Assembly (NCBI GenBank): GCA_002480565.1
Contig: DLCK01000061.1
Coordinates: 4,877 to 68,876, forward strand
DNA: 64,000 nt
Source: Phycisphaerales bacterium UBA7800
Lineage (GTDB): Bacteria > Planctomycetota > Phycisphaerae > Phycisphaerales > Phycisphaeraceae
Reading direction: 5' to 3'
In this document: in pieces, positions 1-7,705 of the stretch
How positions within the stretch are numbered: the stretch's first letter is position 1
Layout of the letters: the number at the start of each line of letters is the position of its first letter
The notes under the pieces: generated by a model
Seen by the model: only the letters and a program-made list of their open reading frames with translations
The model's database searches: none
What the model was told of the DNA's origin: nothing
Translations under genes and position numbers: made by a program

Positions 1-547
1 GTTTGCCAGGGAATTAAACAGCCAACTGTGCTGGTCTTTTTGAACAAGATAGGAACGTGGGATGGTCTTGGCGATGACATCCATGCCGATGAACCATGCA
101 AGCAATGTGACAGTCAACAGTGAGGCGTTGCCCATGCGGCTGATTCGTTTTGAGCCTGTTTTTACCGTCTTTTTTGCTGGTCTCAGGATCAGTCCCATGG
201 CGCACCATGTGATTAGTCCGACAAAGAGTCCGGCTTTGATCATGGTGGTGAGTTGGACGTTTTGCGAGTCTGCAATTTTCCAAAGCAAGAGGGTTGGGAT
301 GTAGCATGCAATGAGTTTGAGTAGTTGATATTTGAGGAAATGGATGTTGCGTGTAAATGAACGTGAACCAATCCATACTAGGCTGCCAAGCAATAGCAGG
401 GCAAAAAAAGATTCGACGATCCACAGTGGCATGCGACATGTTCCCCGTAAGATGGTTTTTGACCATTACTGCACAGAACATGATACCCGCAACTTCAAGA
501 GACAGTATAAATACAAGTGCAGCATGATCCAGATGACCATGCTGCAC
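1..547 (-). CDS. Polytopic membrane protein, frameshifted, runs off the left edge
   Basis: The start is a GTG 24 bases after the antiporter stop, so the two are probably co-transcribed. The first 48 codons encode one hydrophobic segment. The frame then degenerates after a run of seven A (seven T on the coding strand) at 403-409. From 402 down to base 1 the neighbouring frame stays open without a stop and encodes further clearly hydrophobic segments (for example ALLLLGSLVWIG, GLFVGLITWCAMGLIL, LLTVTLLAWFIGM). Read together, the two frames make one multi-pass inner-membrane protein of more than 180 residues whose C-terminus lies outside the window. I do not recognise the family. The break is either a real mutation, programmed slippage or a homopolymer sequencing error. 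Strand and membrane nature are well supported; start and function are not. Confidence 0.55.
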
Positions 548-571
548 TTGTCTGAACTTGAGATTGGATGT

Positions 572-2314
572 TTATGCCGGCTCAACTTTCACAGGGATGT
601 CCGCCGGTTCGTGTGCATGGGGTTTGGTGTTCAATGCTGCCAGGAAACAGGTGTAGGTATGGCAATTGATCGCCTTGGCCATGGTGGGCGCGTGACTGAA
701 TGTTGATGCGATATCCGCCAGCAACTCCAACTGCGTTTGTCCGGCTTTTTCCGGTGTGAGGACCATGATGGCCAACTTGGTGGATCGACCATCGGGCGCA
801 TCCCAGTCCACACCGGTGGGGATGATGCCGACACTGATAATGGGCTGTTTAAGTCCGGGGACTCGTGCATGTGGGACAGCCAGGCCGCCGGGCAGTGCGG
901 TGCTCATGATCTGTTCACGTTGATGAACCAGGTTTGCCAGTGAATTGCCATGCATATCCGCATAGGGTTCGGCGGCGCCAGCGAGCATGTCGATGACTTC
1001 GTGTCGTGTGTGACAGGCCAGCTCAGGCAGATACGTGTTGGCGGTAAGGTATTTGCGAAGCGTCGCAGGTTGCTTGCGGCTTAGGGACAATTGCATCAAT
1101 GGGCCGGCCATCAGTGCGGTTGCCAAAGCCACGACCACCAGTGCGACGAACAGGTCTTCACCGATCACGCCGTATTGCAACGCCAGTAACGCCAGGACGA
1201 TTTCCATTGCACCACGAGCGTTAAGTGCAAAGCCCATCGCCCAACTCTGACGCCGTGGGAAGCCTGCCCAGTACGCGCCGATGAGTCCGCCCAGTGTCTT
1301 GCCTACGCATGCCAGAACCATGACGATCATGACGAGTTTCAGATCAAAGTGACTAAAGAAGTCGACCTGTAATCCGATGGATGCGAAGAACAGTGGGGCG
1401 AAGATAAAGGAGATGAACTGTTCGATGGTGGTCCGGGTTTGCTGACGTAAGTGTGATGAATCACCAAGGGTCACACCGACGATGAACGCGCCGAAAATCG
1501 CGTGAATGCCGATGAATTCGGTGAATGCTGCGCCGAACATGCCAAGGCCTAATGCAAAGCCAAGCACGCCGCCGGGCCAGCTGGTGTGAGCTTGTAGCCA
1601 TGGGAGGATGCGATGGATGACGCTGCGTCCGACGGTAAGCATGAAGCTGGCAAAGCCGAGTGTCAGGGCGATGGTCATGCCGATACTCATGCCATGGCCA
1701 TCACCATTGCTTGCCTGCATCATGCCCAGGATGATGGCGAAGATCAACCAGCCGACAAGGTCCTGGAAGATTGCGACCGCAATGATCGTCATACCGATGT
1801 CTGAACGGAAGAGGTTAAGGTCCATGAGAATCTTGGCGATCACTGGCAAGGCGCAGATCGACAGTGCGATGCCCAGGAACAATGAGAAAATTAACGGGTC
1901 GGCACCGGCTTCCATCCCCAGTAATTGAGGCATGGATTGTGCTGCACCAAAGCCGATCACAAACGGTATCACGATACTGGTGATGCCGATGATCAATGCC
2001 ACGCGCTTGAGGCGGAACATGGTCGACAAGTCCACTTCCATCCCCGCCACGAGCAGAAACAACGACACCGCCAACGTGGCCAAGCCGCTGAGCATCAGGG
2101 CATTGGGCCCTTCCAGTGGGAAGAGAAACAGATTTGCTTCTGGCCAAATCTGCCCGAGGATAGTAGGGCCAAGCACGATGCCAGCGAGGATTTCACCCAG
2201 CACCGAGGGTTGATGCAGACGCTTGGCAATTTCGCCAAAGAGTCTGGCGGTTGCAAGTAGCAGTCCCAGAGAGAGGAACATAACTGTGATCTGGGAATGA
2301 TTCAATGATTCCAT
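572..2314 (-). CDS. Cation/proton antiporter (CPA2/KefB-like) with C-terminal PTS EIIA-type domain
   Basis: 580 residues. About residues 1-410 form roughly 12 membrane helices of the sodium/proton exchanger family, with the early glycine/proline-rich segment GEILAGIVLGPTILG typical of CPA2 antiporters. A soluble domain at about 425-565 resembles fructose-type PTS EIIA. It keeps the motif GLAVPHARV, with His482 at the usual phosphorylation position. The expected role is monovalent cation/H+ exchange at the inner membrane, possibly gated by the EIIA-like domain. AAGGA lies upstream of the ATG. The frameshifted membrane protein follows 24 bases downstream. Transported ion and real phosphorylation of the EIIA domain cannot be told from sequence. 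Confidence 0.88.
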   Translation of the reverse strand: MESLNHSQITVMFLSLGLLLATARLFGEIAKRLHQPSVLGEILAGIVLGPTILGQIWPEANLFLFPLEGPNALMLSGLATLAVSLFLLVAGMEVDLSTMFRLKRVALIIGITSIVIPFVIGFGAAQSMPQLLGMEAGADPLIFSLFLGIALSICALPVIAKILMDLNLFRSDIGMTIIAVAIFQDLVGWLIFAIILGMMQASNGDGHGMSIGMTIALTLGFASFMLTVGRSVIHRILPWLQAHTSWPGGVLGFALGLGMFGAAFTEFIGIHAIFGAFIVGVTLGDSSHLRQQTRTTIEQFISFIFAPLFFASIGLQVDFFSHFDLKLVMIVMVLACVGKTLGGLIGAYWAGFPRRQSWAMGFALNARGAMEIVLALLALQYGVIGEDLFVALVVVALATALMAGPLMQLSLSRKQPATLRKYLTANTYLPELACHTRHEVIDMLAGAAEPYADMHGNSLANLVHQREQIMSTALPGGLAVPHARVPGLKQPIISVGIIPTGVDWDAPDGRSTKLAIMVLTPEKAGQTQLELLADIASTFSHAPTMAKAINCHTYTCFLAALNTKPHAHEPADIPVKVEPA

Positions 2315-2382
2315 AAAAAACTTTCCTTAACCCGGATGTTTGATCATCGTAGGTGCATTGGACTTTGAAATTGGATGATCGA

Positions 2383-2745
2383 TTAGAGAACAAATCGGAG
2401 TTTGCGTTGAGGCGGCTCACCGTGTTCTATGAGGCAATCCTTGCAGTGGCGACGATAGGGCTTGGCCCAAAGTTCCAGCAGTGAAATAGGGCGGTGGCAG
2501 TCTTGGCAGTTGCCATACTCTCCAGCTTCATATCGCTGTAATGCCAGGACCAGCTCATCACCTTCACTCAAAAGAAGTGATGCGTGCTGCGGGGAGTAGC
2601 CTTGTGGATAAGCCCGTTGGAGTTTGAGTCGCATAATTTGCGCCAGGCGACGAAGATGGCGTTGTCGCCTGCGATCCTGGCGTTTGTGATGACCGCGGCG
2701 GATGCATTGGCGAAGTGTTCGTGATGGGTTTCGTTTGGGATTCAT
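2383..2745 (-). CDS. DksA/TraR-family zinc-finger protein
   Basis: 120 residues, very basic in the N-terminal third (many Arg/Lys/His). The C-terminal third has a four-cysteine zinc finger, Cys80-x2-Cys83 and Cys101-x2-Cys104, in the arrangement of the DksA/TraR family. Members of that family bind in the RNA polymerase secondary channel and adjust transcription, often with ppGpp. The coiled-coil arm is short, as in compact TraR-like relatives. The DksA-tip acidic residues are not obvious, so effector function is uncertain. A good ribosome site, AAGGAG, precedes the ATG. The gene stands alone, 68 bases upstream of the antiporter start on the same strand. Confidence 0.78.
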   Translation of the reverse strand: MNPKRNPSRTLRQCIRRGHHKRQDRRRQRHLRRLAQIMRLKLQRAYPQGYSPQHASLLLSEGDELVLALQRYEAGEYGNCQDCHRPISLLELWAKPYRRHCKDCLIEHGEPPQRKLRFVL

Positions 2746-3010
2746 AACCGATTCTCCTTGTCAACAAACAGCTGTTGATCAAGCCAACCTGCGAACTGCT
2801 GGTGGCTGTTAATGACAACGCAAAGTTGATGCCAGAAGAATGTTTTGAATCTGTATTGTTTTAAATAACTGTTATGAAAAGTCTTGTAATTTTAATAAAT
2901 GTCAGGATTGAGAAATCTGATAATGATTTTTAAACCGCCTAATTGGTCAAAAATTGGCCGTTGCGGTAAAAATATTTTGTATTTGAACGAATTGGTTTCG
3001 TAGATGACTG

Positions 3011-4672
3011 TTATTTTTTGTTGGAACGTTTGAAGTACATCGTCATCAAAATCATCCCTGTCCCTAAAAATGCACCCATGAAAAGCAGGATGGACAGCAG
3101 CGGCACATCGCCAAACCTGGGGCCTGCGTGTTCGACATTCAGTGTCATCGCGCCTGACAGATACAATGCAGCGACGATCAGGCCAAACGTGATGCGGTTG
3201 GCGATCTTCTCAAATCCGCTGATGAGTTTTTCTTCATCAATGGCATCAATCTTCAAGCCCAAGTCCTGACGTACGATGGTGTCCAGCAGCTTGTTCATCC
3301 GTCGTGGCGCTTCTTCAACCAGACGCGAGATTTCAATGGCAGCATCGTAAAGTCGCATGCGGCTAAAGGACCGTCGGAAATGCTTGGTGAGAATTTTGCT
3401 CGAATACCTTCGCACCGTGTCACTGGGATTAAATGTCGGGGCGATGGTTCGAGCCAACTCATCAAGGTTGAGCAGGGTCTTGCCAATGGTCGTCATGATC
3501 GGTGGCAAACGCACGCGATCTTCCGCACAGATATTGGCGATATCCAGGAGGACTTTGCCTAGTTGAATTCCCTCGACAGGATTCTGATTGCATTGCATCA
3601 CCAAATTGTTGACCTGCTGGGTGAAATGCATGTGGTCGTAGGTGCGGTCAGGTTCACCAATGCGGATGGTGATATCAGCGACCTGATCGCCGCGCCCATC
3701 CGCAATGGCCAGGACAAGTTGCGTGAGCATTTCGCGCATGTTCGGCGAGATGTGTCCGACCATCCCCAGGTCCAGGAGGATGATTCGCCCTTGTTGATCC
3801 AGTAGAACGTTGCCTGGATGTGGGTCAGCATGGAACGTGCCTTGGACGAGGATTTGGTGCATGTAGGATCGAAACAATTTGCCTGCCAGTTTGTCTCCAT
3901 CGAGTTCATCGATTCGGCGTGGGGAAAGCTCGGTGACTTTTTCACCCGGATGATAGGACATGGTCAGCACCCGTTGGGAACACAGGGAAACGACTGGGCG
4001 GGGGACGAGGATCATCGGTTCTTTTTTCAGGTGTCTGCCAATGGTGGATAAGTTGGATGCTTCATGGCGGAAGTCCAGTTCATCAAGCAATGTTTTGCGA
4101 GTGTGTTCGAGTATCTCGACTAGACCGTAGCGTTCATTGGTCATGGTGTCGATGGTGCTGGCCACATGTTCCAAGGCGCGGAAGTTTTCGTTGACATTTT
4201 TCAAGGCGCCCGGACGCTGGACTTTGATGGCGACCTGTGTTTCGTTTTTAAGTGTGGCAGTATGAACTTGCGCCAGTGAACCGGCACCGATCGGCAGGGT
4301 GTCAATCTTTTCAAAGAGACTGAGGATTGGACTGCCTAACTCGCTTTCAATGATCGGGGCGACTTCGTTAAACGGGATCGCTTCGACATCGTCCTGTAAA
4401 CGCTCCATGGCCTGCTTGTATTGAGCAGGGAGGATCGGCAATTGCGTGGCCAATATCTGACCGATTTTCACATAGGTCGGCCCAAGCTTTTCAAGGTCCG
4501 AAGCAAAGTCTTCTGCGGTGTGGTTCTCATTGTCCTGGGCATCAGACGTATCATCTTTTTCAAGATGCTTTTCAAATCCGATGGAAGAGAGCATCGAGCG
4601 ATTGCCATATTTCCAAACAAGTTTGAGGATATCACGATAGACCAGTAAATCTTTGGGATGCATGGTTTTCAT
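3011..4672 (-). CDS. ABC1/UbiB (AarF) atypical kinase-like protein
   Basis: 553 residues, the usual length for the ABC1/ADCK/UbiB family. Visible motifs are LGPTYVKIGQILATQ (the KxGQ signature), QVAIKVQRPG (nucleotide-binding lysine), FHADPHPGNVLL (catalytic-loop region) and ILLDLGMVG (the metal-binding DLG). Two hydrophobic helices lie at the C-terminus (about residues 490-545), as in membrane-bound UbiB. Family members support quinone biosynthesis or lipid homeostasis as ATPases or kinases. No ubiquinone or menaquinone genes are nearby, so the substrate pathway is open. Two in-frame ATGs lie close together (4672 and 4663); the first is used here. Confidence 0.9.
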   Translation of the reverse strand: MKTMHPKDLLVYRDILKLVWKYGNRSMLSSIGFEKHLEKDDTSDAQDNENHTAEDFASDLEKLGPTYVKIGQILATQLPILPAQYKQAMERLQDDVEAIPFNEVAPIIESELGSPILSLFEKIDTLPIGAGSLAQVHTATLKNETQVAIKVQRPGALKNVNENFRALEHVASTIDTMTNERYGLVEILEHTRKTLLDELDFRHEASNLSTIGRHLKKEPMILVPRPVVSLCSQRVLTMSYHPGEKVTELSPRRIDELDGDKLAGKLFRSYMHQILVQGTFHADPHPGNVLLDQQGRIILLDLGMVGHISPNMREMLTQLVLAIADGRGDQVADITIRIGEPDRTYDHMHFTQQVNNLVMQCNQNPVEGIQLGKVLLDIANICAEDRVRLPPIMTTIGKTLLNLDELARTIAPTFNPSDTVRRYSSKILTKHFRRSFSRMRLYDAAIEISRLVEEAPRRMNKLLDTIVRQDLGLKIDAIDEEKLISGFEKIANRITFGLIVAALYLSGAMTLNVEHAGPRFGDVPLLSILLFMGAFLGTGMILMTMYFKRSNKK

Positions 4673-4761
4673 AAGTGTCGAGTGTAGTCTGGTCTGCCAC
4701 TGAATTACAAGTGTTACTGGTAAATTGGCCTGTGTGATTTATGTGTGAAAATGACGCAACG

Positions 4762-5481
4762 TTATTGATGTGGTGCAAATGCTTGTGGACTGGCTTCTTG
4801 TATTTGCTGCTTAAGTTCCTTTAGGCAGTCTTGGCTGGTTTGCCTGGTAAGCTCAACGAATTGCTGGGCAAATTGTTCGTCGCGCGTATCGTAACTGCCA
4901 AAGGGCAAATCAAAGTGCTTGGATTTACCGACCACAGAGATCATTCCAAGGTACTTACTCGTTGGATCGTAAAAGTGCCAGGTTTGTCTTAGAGTCAGAT
5001 GCGAATTTCCTTCTTTGTTGAACATACCACTGGGATTGCGTTGCAATGCCACGATGACTTTCAGGATCAAATCTAAATCGTGTGTTTGGGAATACTTCGA
5101 ATATGTTTCTTTATCAAACGGCAGCGTTAGTGTGGGATTGTCTTCAGAGTGGATGTATTGGAGTTGATCGTTATTTGATAATGTTTGAATGATGGGGGCG
5201 AGTAATTGTTCACGGCGAACCGCTTGTTGGGCTTCCAGTTTTTCGCGGCTGTCATCGCCGAGAATATCTTCGATACCTGACTGGAGCATGCCAGCAATAC
5301 TACCTCTTGGATAGTATTTTTCGGTGTAGTAGATGATATTAAATTGTGAGATTCCGACTCTTTGCGGCGAAGATTGTTTTGCTTGCTGTTGAGCGAAATA
5401 GGTACCAATTTGATTGGATTGGCAGCCAAGAAGATTCATTGTAAATAAGATGAAAAAGAAAATAATCGTAGTTCGAGTCAT
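4762..5481 (-). CDS. Putative lipoprotein of unknown function
   Basis: 239 residues from the ATG at 5481. An upstream in-frame ATG at 5523 would add 14 residues before the signal peptide, so the later start is preferred. The protein starts with a hydrophobic stretch ending in the lipobox-like LLGC, predicting lipid attachment at the cysteine. The mature part is polar with no family I recognise. It is monocistronic, 89 bases downstream of the ABC1-kinase gene on the same strand. Confidence 0.7.
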   Translation of the reverse strand: MTRTTIIFFFILFTMNLLGCQSNQIGTYFAQQQAKQSSPQRVGISQFNIIYYTEKYYPRGSIAGMLQSGIEDILGDDSREKLEAQQAVRREQLLAPIIQTLSNNDQLQYIHSEDNPTLTLPFDKETYSKYSQTHDLDLILKVIVALQRNPSGMFNKEGNSHLTLRQTWHFYDPTSKYLGMISVVGKSKHFDLPFGSYDTRDEQFAQQFVELTRQTSQDCLKELKQQIQEASPQAFAPHQ

Positions 5482-5553
5482 CGTTATCGTCTCCCAGAAT
5501 TTTTGATTAACGATTATAGGCAATTCAAAGGGTTTGATGTTTTAATTGCATGA

Positions 5554-5585
5554 AAAAACCACGTCCGTTTCCAGACGTGGTTTTT
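5554..5585 (-). terminator. Intrinsic terminator after rplI
   Basis: A perfect 12-bp inverted repeat (AAAAACCACGTC / GACGTGGTTTTT) encloses an 8-base loop. It lies 27 bases past the rplI stop. The stem is flanked by A and T runs, so it should work in both directions, closing rplI-ssb-rpsF on the minus strand. Confidence 0.85.
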
Positions 5586-5612
5586 GAATTTTAAGCTGAG
5601 ATGAATGCTAAA

Positions 5613-6191
5613 TTACTTAGCTTTCTTGGCGGCGAATTCAGCTGCTTCTTCGGCTGCTTCTTCGGCCTTTTCGGCTTCGAGTTCAGCCTTGAGGCGAGCT
5701 TCTTCTTCCTTGGCTTCAGCTTCAAGCTGTTCCTGGGGCTTGTCGGAGACAACCCAGAGCTTGATGTGAGTCTTGAGTTCTTTGTTGATCACGACCGGGA
5801 TTTCGTAGCTGTCCAGACGCTTGATCTGTTCACCGATGCGGACGTAGCGGTCTTCGATTTCAAAGCCGTCTTCACGCAGTGCCAGAGCGATTTCATGCTG
5901 AGAGACACCACCAAAAAGCAGGCCTTGTTCGTTGGCAGCACGCTTCATGGTGATTTCGTGGCCTTCGAGCTTTTCGATGATTGCAGCCTGCTTGGCGAAG
6001 ACTTCTTTCATTTCAGCTTCCACACGGGCACGCTCTTCGGCCAAGCGGTCGATGGCGCCTTGGGTGGGGGTGGTGGCCATGCCGTGGGGCAACAGGTAGT
6101 TGCGGGCATAACCGGCTTTGACTTTCACGACATCGCCGACGATGCCGAGGTTATCGACGTTTTGAGTTAAAAGCAGAGTGATCTGTTTCAT
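5613..6191 (-). CDS. rplI: 50S ribosomal protein bL9
   Basis: 192 residues from the ATG at 6191, preceded by GGAAGGA. Another in-frame ATG at 6209 would put the ribosome site inside the gene. The N-terminal domain has the bL9 signature (NVDNLGIVGDVVKVKAGYARNYL). A linker helix and a C-terminal rRNA-binding domain follow. After about residue 150 an Ala/Glu/Lys-rich tail of about 40 residues extends beyond the usual 148-150 residue length. bL9 binds the base of the L1 stalk on 23S rRNA and helps limit frame slippage. It is last in the rpsF-ssb-rplI cluster; rpsR, usually between ssb and rplI, is missing from the 227-base gap. Confidence 0.97.
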   Translation of the reverse strand: MKQITLLLTQNVDNLGIVGDVVKVKAGYARNYLLPHGMATTPTQGAIDRLAEERARVEAEMKEVFAKQAAIIEKLEGHEITMKRAANEQGLLFGGVSQHEIALALREDGFEIEDRYVRIGEQIKRLDSYEIPVVINKELKTHIKLWVVSDKPQEQLEAEAKEEEARLKAELEAEKAEEAAEEAAEFAAKKAK

Positions 6192-6381
6192 GTTGTCCTT
6201 CCCAATCATCTGGGATTTGAGTTAGGCGTCTGCCCGCATTTCAACTTTGATCTGCGGCGGTACACCAGCATGTGAGTTATTTGTTTTTCGAGGCTTCAAG
6301 GCCATCCCATACTTCGCGTTGCTCAGTATAGGGCTTTGTCCACTTCATACCGTTCCCGTTTACCGTCCCATTTTTATTTTC

Positions 6382-6417
6382 ACAGGGGAAAACTTTCGGG
6401 GCTACCGGGGCCGGGGG
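6382..6417. repeat. G-rich intergenic repeat, copy 1
   Basis: The sequence just downstream of ssb contains ACAGGGGAAAACTTTCGGGG followed by further G4 and G6 runs. It resembles the segment at 15551-15592. Shorter relatives on the other strand, with core CCCCGGAAGT, occur at about 22722 and 25990. The four or more G-runs could form a quadruplex. The rest of the 6192-6418 gap holds no gene that I can support. Confidence 0.5.
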
Positions 6418-6418
6418 G

Positions 6419-6937
6419 TTAGAAGGGGATGTCGTCTTCTTCGACGGGTTGGTGTGGGTCTTGTTGGGGTGCGTTGTTGGAGCTGTTGGCATTGTTGTAG
6501 TTGCCACCACTACCGCCTCCGCGATTCCCACCACTGTATCCACCGCCTGCGTTACCGCCTTGTCCACCTTGGTAGCTGCCACCACCGCCACCTTGTCCAC
6601 CTTCTCCACGGGAGTCGATGAATTGGAAGTTTTCGATGATGACCTTGAGTTTGGATCGGTTGCCGCCTTCGCGGTCCTGCCACTGGTCAAGTTTGAGTCG
6701 TCCTTCGAGGTATACGGGGCGACCTTTTTTGAGGTACTGGTTGAGCAGTTCCGCGGTCTTGCCGAACGCTTCGCAGTCCACAAAGGTGGTTTCTTCCTGC
6801 TGTTCACCTTGTTGGTTACGCCAGCGACGATTGACTGCCAGGCCTAAACCCACCACAGCCATATTACTGGGCAAGTAGCGCAGTTCCGGGTCGCGGGTGA
6901 GGTTTCCCATCAACATGACTTTGTTAAGGTTTGGCAT
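6419..6937 (-). CDS. ssb: Single-stranded DNA-binding protein
   Basis: 172 residues. An N-terminal OB-fold (about 1-108) has typical motifs: NKVMLMGNLTRDPELRYLPS, FVDCEAFGKTAELLNQYLKKG and GRLKLDQWQD. A Gly/Asn-rich flexible linker follows, ending in the acidic tip DDIPF that recruits replication and repair partners. The length is normal. AAAGGA precedes the ATG. It sits between rpsF and rplI, the common bacterial arrangement. Confidence 0.97.
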   Translation of the reverse strand: MPNLNKVMLMGNLTRDPELRYLPSNMAVVGLGLAVNRRWRNQQGEQQEETTFVDCEAFGKTAELLNQYLKKGRPVYLEGRLKLDQWQDREGGNRSKLKVIIENFQFIDSRGEGGQGGGGGSYQGGQGGNAGGGYSGGNRGGGSGGNYNNANSSNNAPQQDPHQPVEEDDIPF

Positions 6938-6991
6938 CGGTCAATCCTTTATTGGCGTAACAGGTTCAAAGGTTGGCTTGTAGGTGCGGAT

Positions 6992-7495
6992 TTATTTTTC
7001 TTCTTCGTCGCCAGCTTCTTCGGTGGCAACGGCTGCTTCAACTGCAACTTCTTCGGTCACCGCTTCAGGTGCTTCTTCGCTGTTGGCGTCAGCTTCGGTG
7101 GCATCTGCTGCTGCGGTTTCTTCAGCTTCCTGAAGTGTTGCAGCCTGTTCTGCGGGAGTTGCCTTCTTGAATTCTTCGAATTCAACTTCGCCGATGTGAT
7201 CGCCACGAAGAATCAAAGCACGGATGATGGTTTCCGAGAGGTTGCAGTCACGTTCAAGGTTGGCAATCTGAGTGGAACGGGCGTTGAACAGTGCCAGGAA
7301 ATAGGTGCCACGCTTATCAGCTTTGATATCGTAAGCCAGACGACGTTCATCCCACTTGGTGAGGACATGGACGGTGGCTTCGGCGCGGGCGAGGACTTCC
7401 TTGATGTGATCCACAACACCAGCGTAATCGCTGCCGGCGGCGGCTTGGCTGACAAGGAAAAGACCTTCGTAAAGTCGGGTGGGGCTTTCGGACAT
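6992..7495 (-). CDS. rpsF: 30S ribosomal protein bS6
   Basis: 167 residues. The first about 100 match bS6 (YEGLFLVSQ, KWDERRLAYDIK, RGTYFLALFNA). A long Glu/Ala-rich acidic tail of about 60 residues follows, longer than in E. coli, where a shorter acidic tail is modified by RimK. bS6 forms a heterodimer with bS18 on the 30S platform. A TGGAGA ribosome site precedes the ATG. It is first in the cluster, behind a structured leader at 7515-7583. Confidence 0.96.
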   Translation of the reverse strand: MSESPTRLYEGLFLVSQAAAGSDYAGVVDHIKEVLARAEATVHVLTKWDERRLAYDIKADKRGTYFLALFNARSTQIANLERDCNLSETIIRALILRGDHIGEVEFEEFKKATPAEQAATLQEAEETAAADATEADANSEEAPEAVTEEVAVEAAVATEEAGDEEEK

Positions 7496-7514
7496 AATTT
7501 CGAATCTCCAGTGC

Positions 7515-7583
7515 TACTCGGTGGTGTCGATCACGCGACGACACGCCGGACCGGCAGGTGCATGATGCACCCCTGGCCGAGTA
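7515..7583 (-). promoter_or_regulatory. Structured rpsF leader, candidate S6:S18-binding RNA
   Basis: Twenty bases upstream of rpsF, a 7-bp closing stem (TACTCGG at 7515-7521 with CCGAGTA at 7577-7583) encloses three stacked hairpins: GGTGCA/TGCACC, GCCG/CGGC and TGTCG/CGACA. A CACCACCGAGTA strand sits at the 3' side on the RNA. Many bacteria carry an S6:S18-binding leader before rpsF in which a CCG-containing element mimics the 16S rRNA site and gives feedback control. Fold and position agree with that; assignment to the family is inference. Confidence 0.55.
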
Positions 7584-7705
7584 ATTTGCAGTGAATCGGG
7601 AATTGTAACCAAAACCCATCAGCTTGGCAATGCCGACACATAGGATTCAATGACTCAAATCCGCTATCATGTCCAATTGTCCATCCCTTAGCTCCCGGAG
7701 TCGGC

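Noticed and set aside
14..300. Continuation of the first frame of the left-edge gene to base 14.
   Set aside because: After 403 it is His/Thr/Pro-rich and unlike a membrane protein, while the shifted frame stays hydrophobic and stop-free.
5601..6170. Long plus-strand frame opposite rplI.
   Set aside because: Phe/Val-rich shadow of the Ala/Glu/Lys-rich bL9 coding strand. The same holds for long frames opposite ssb, ccsA, the FAD oxidoreductase and the GH-A hydrolase.
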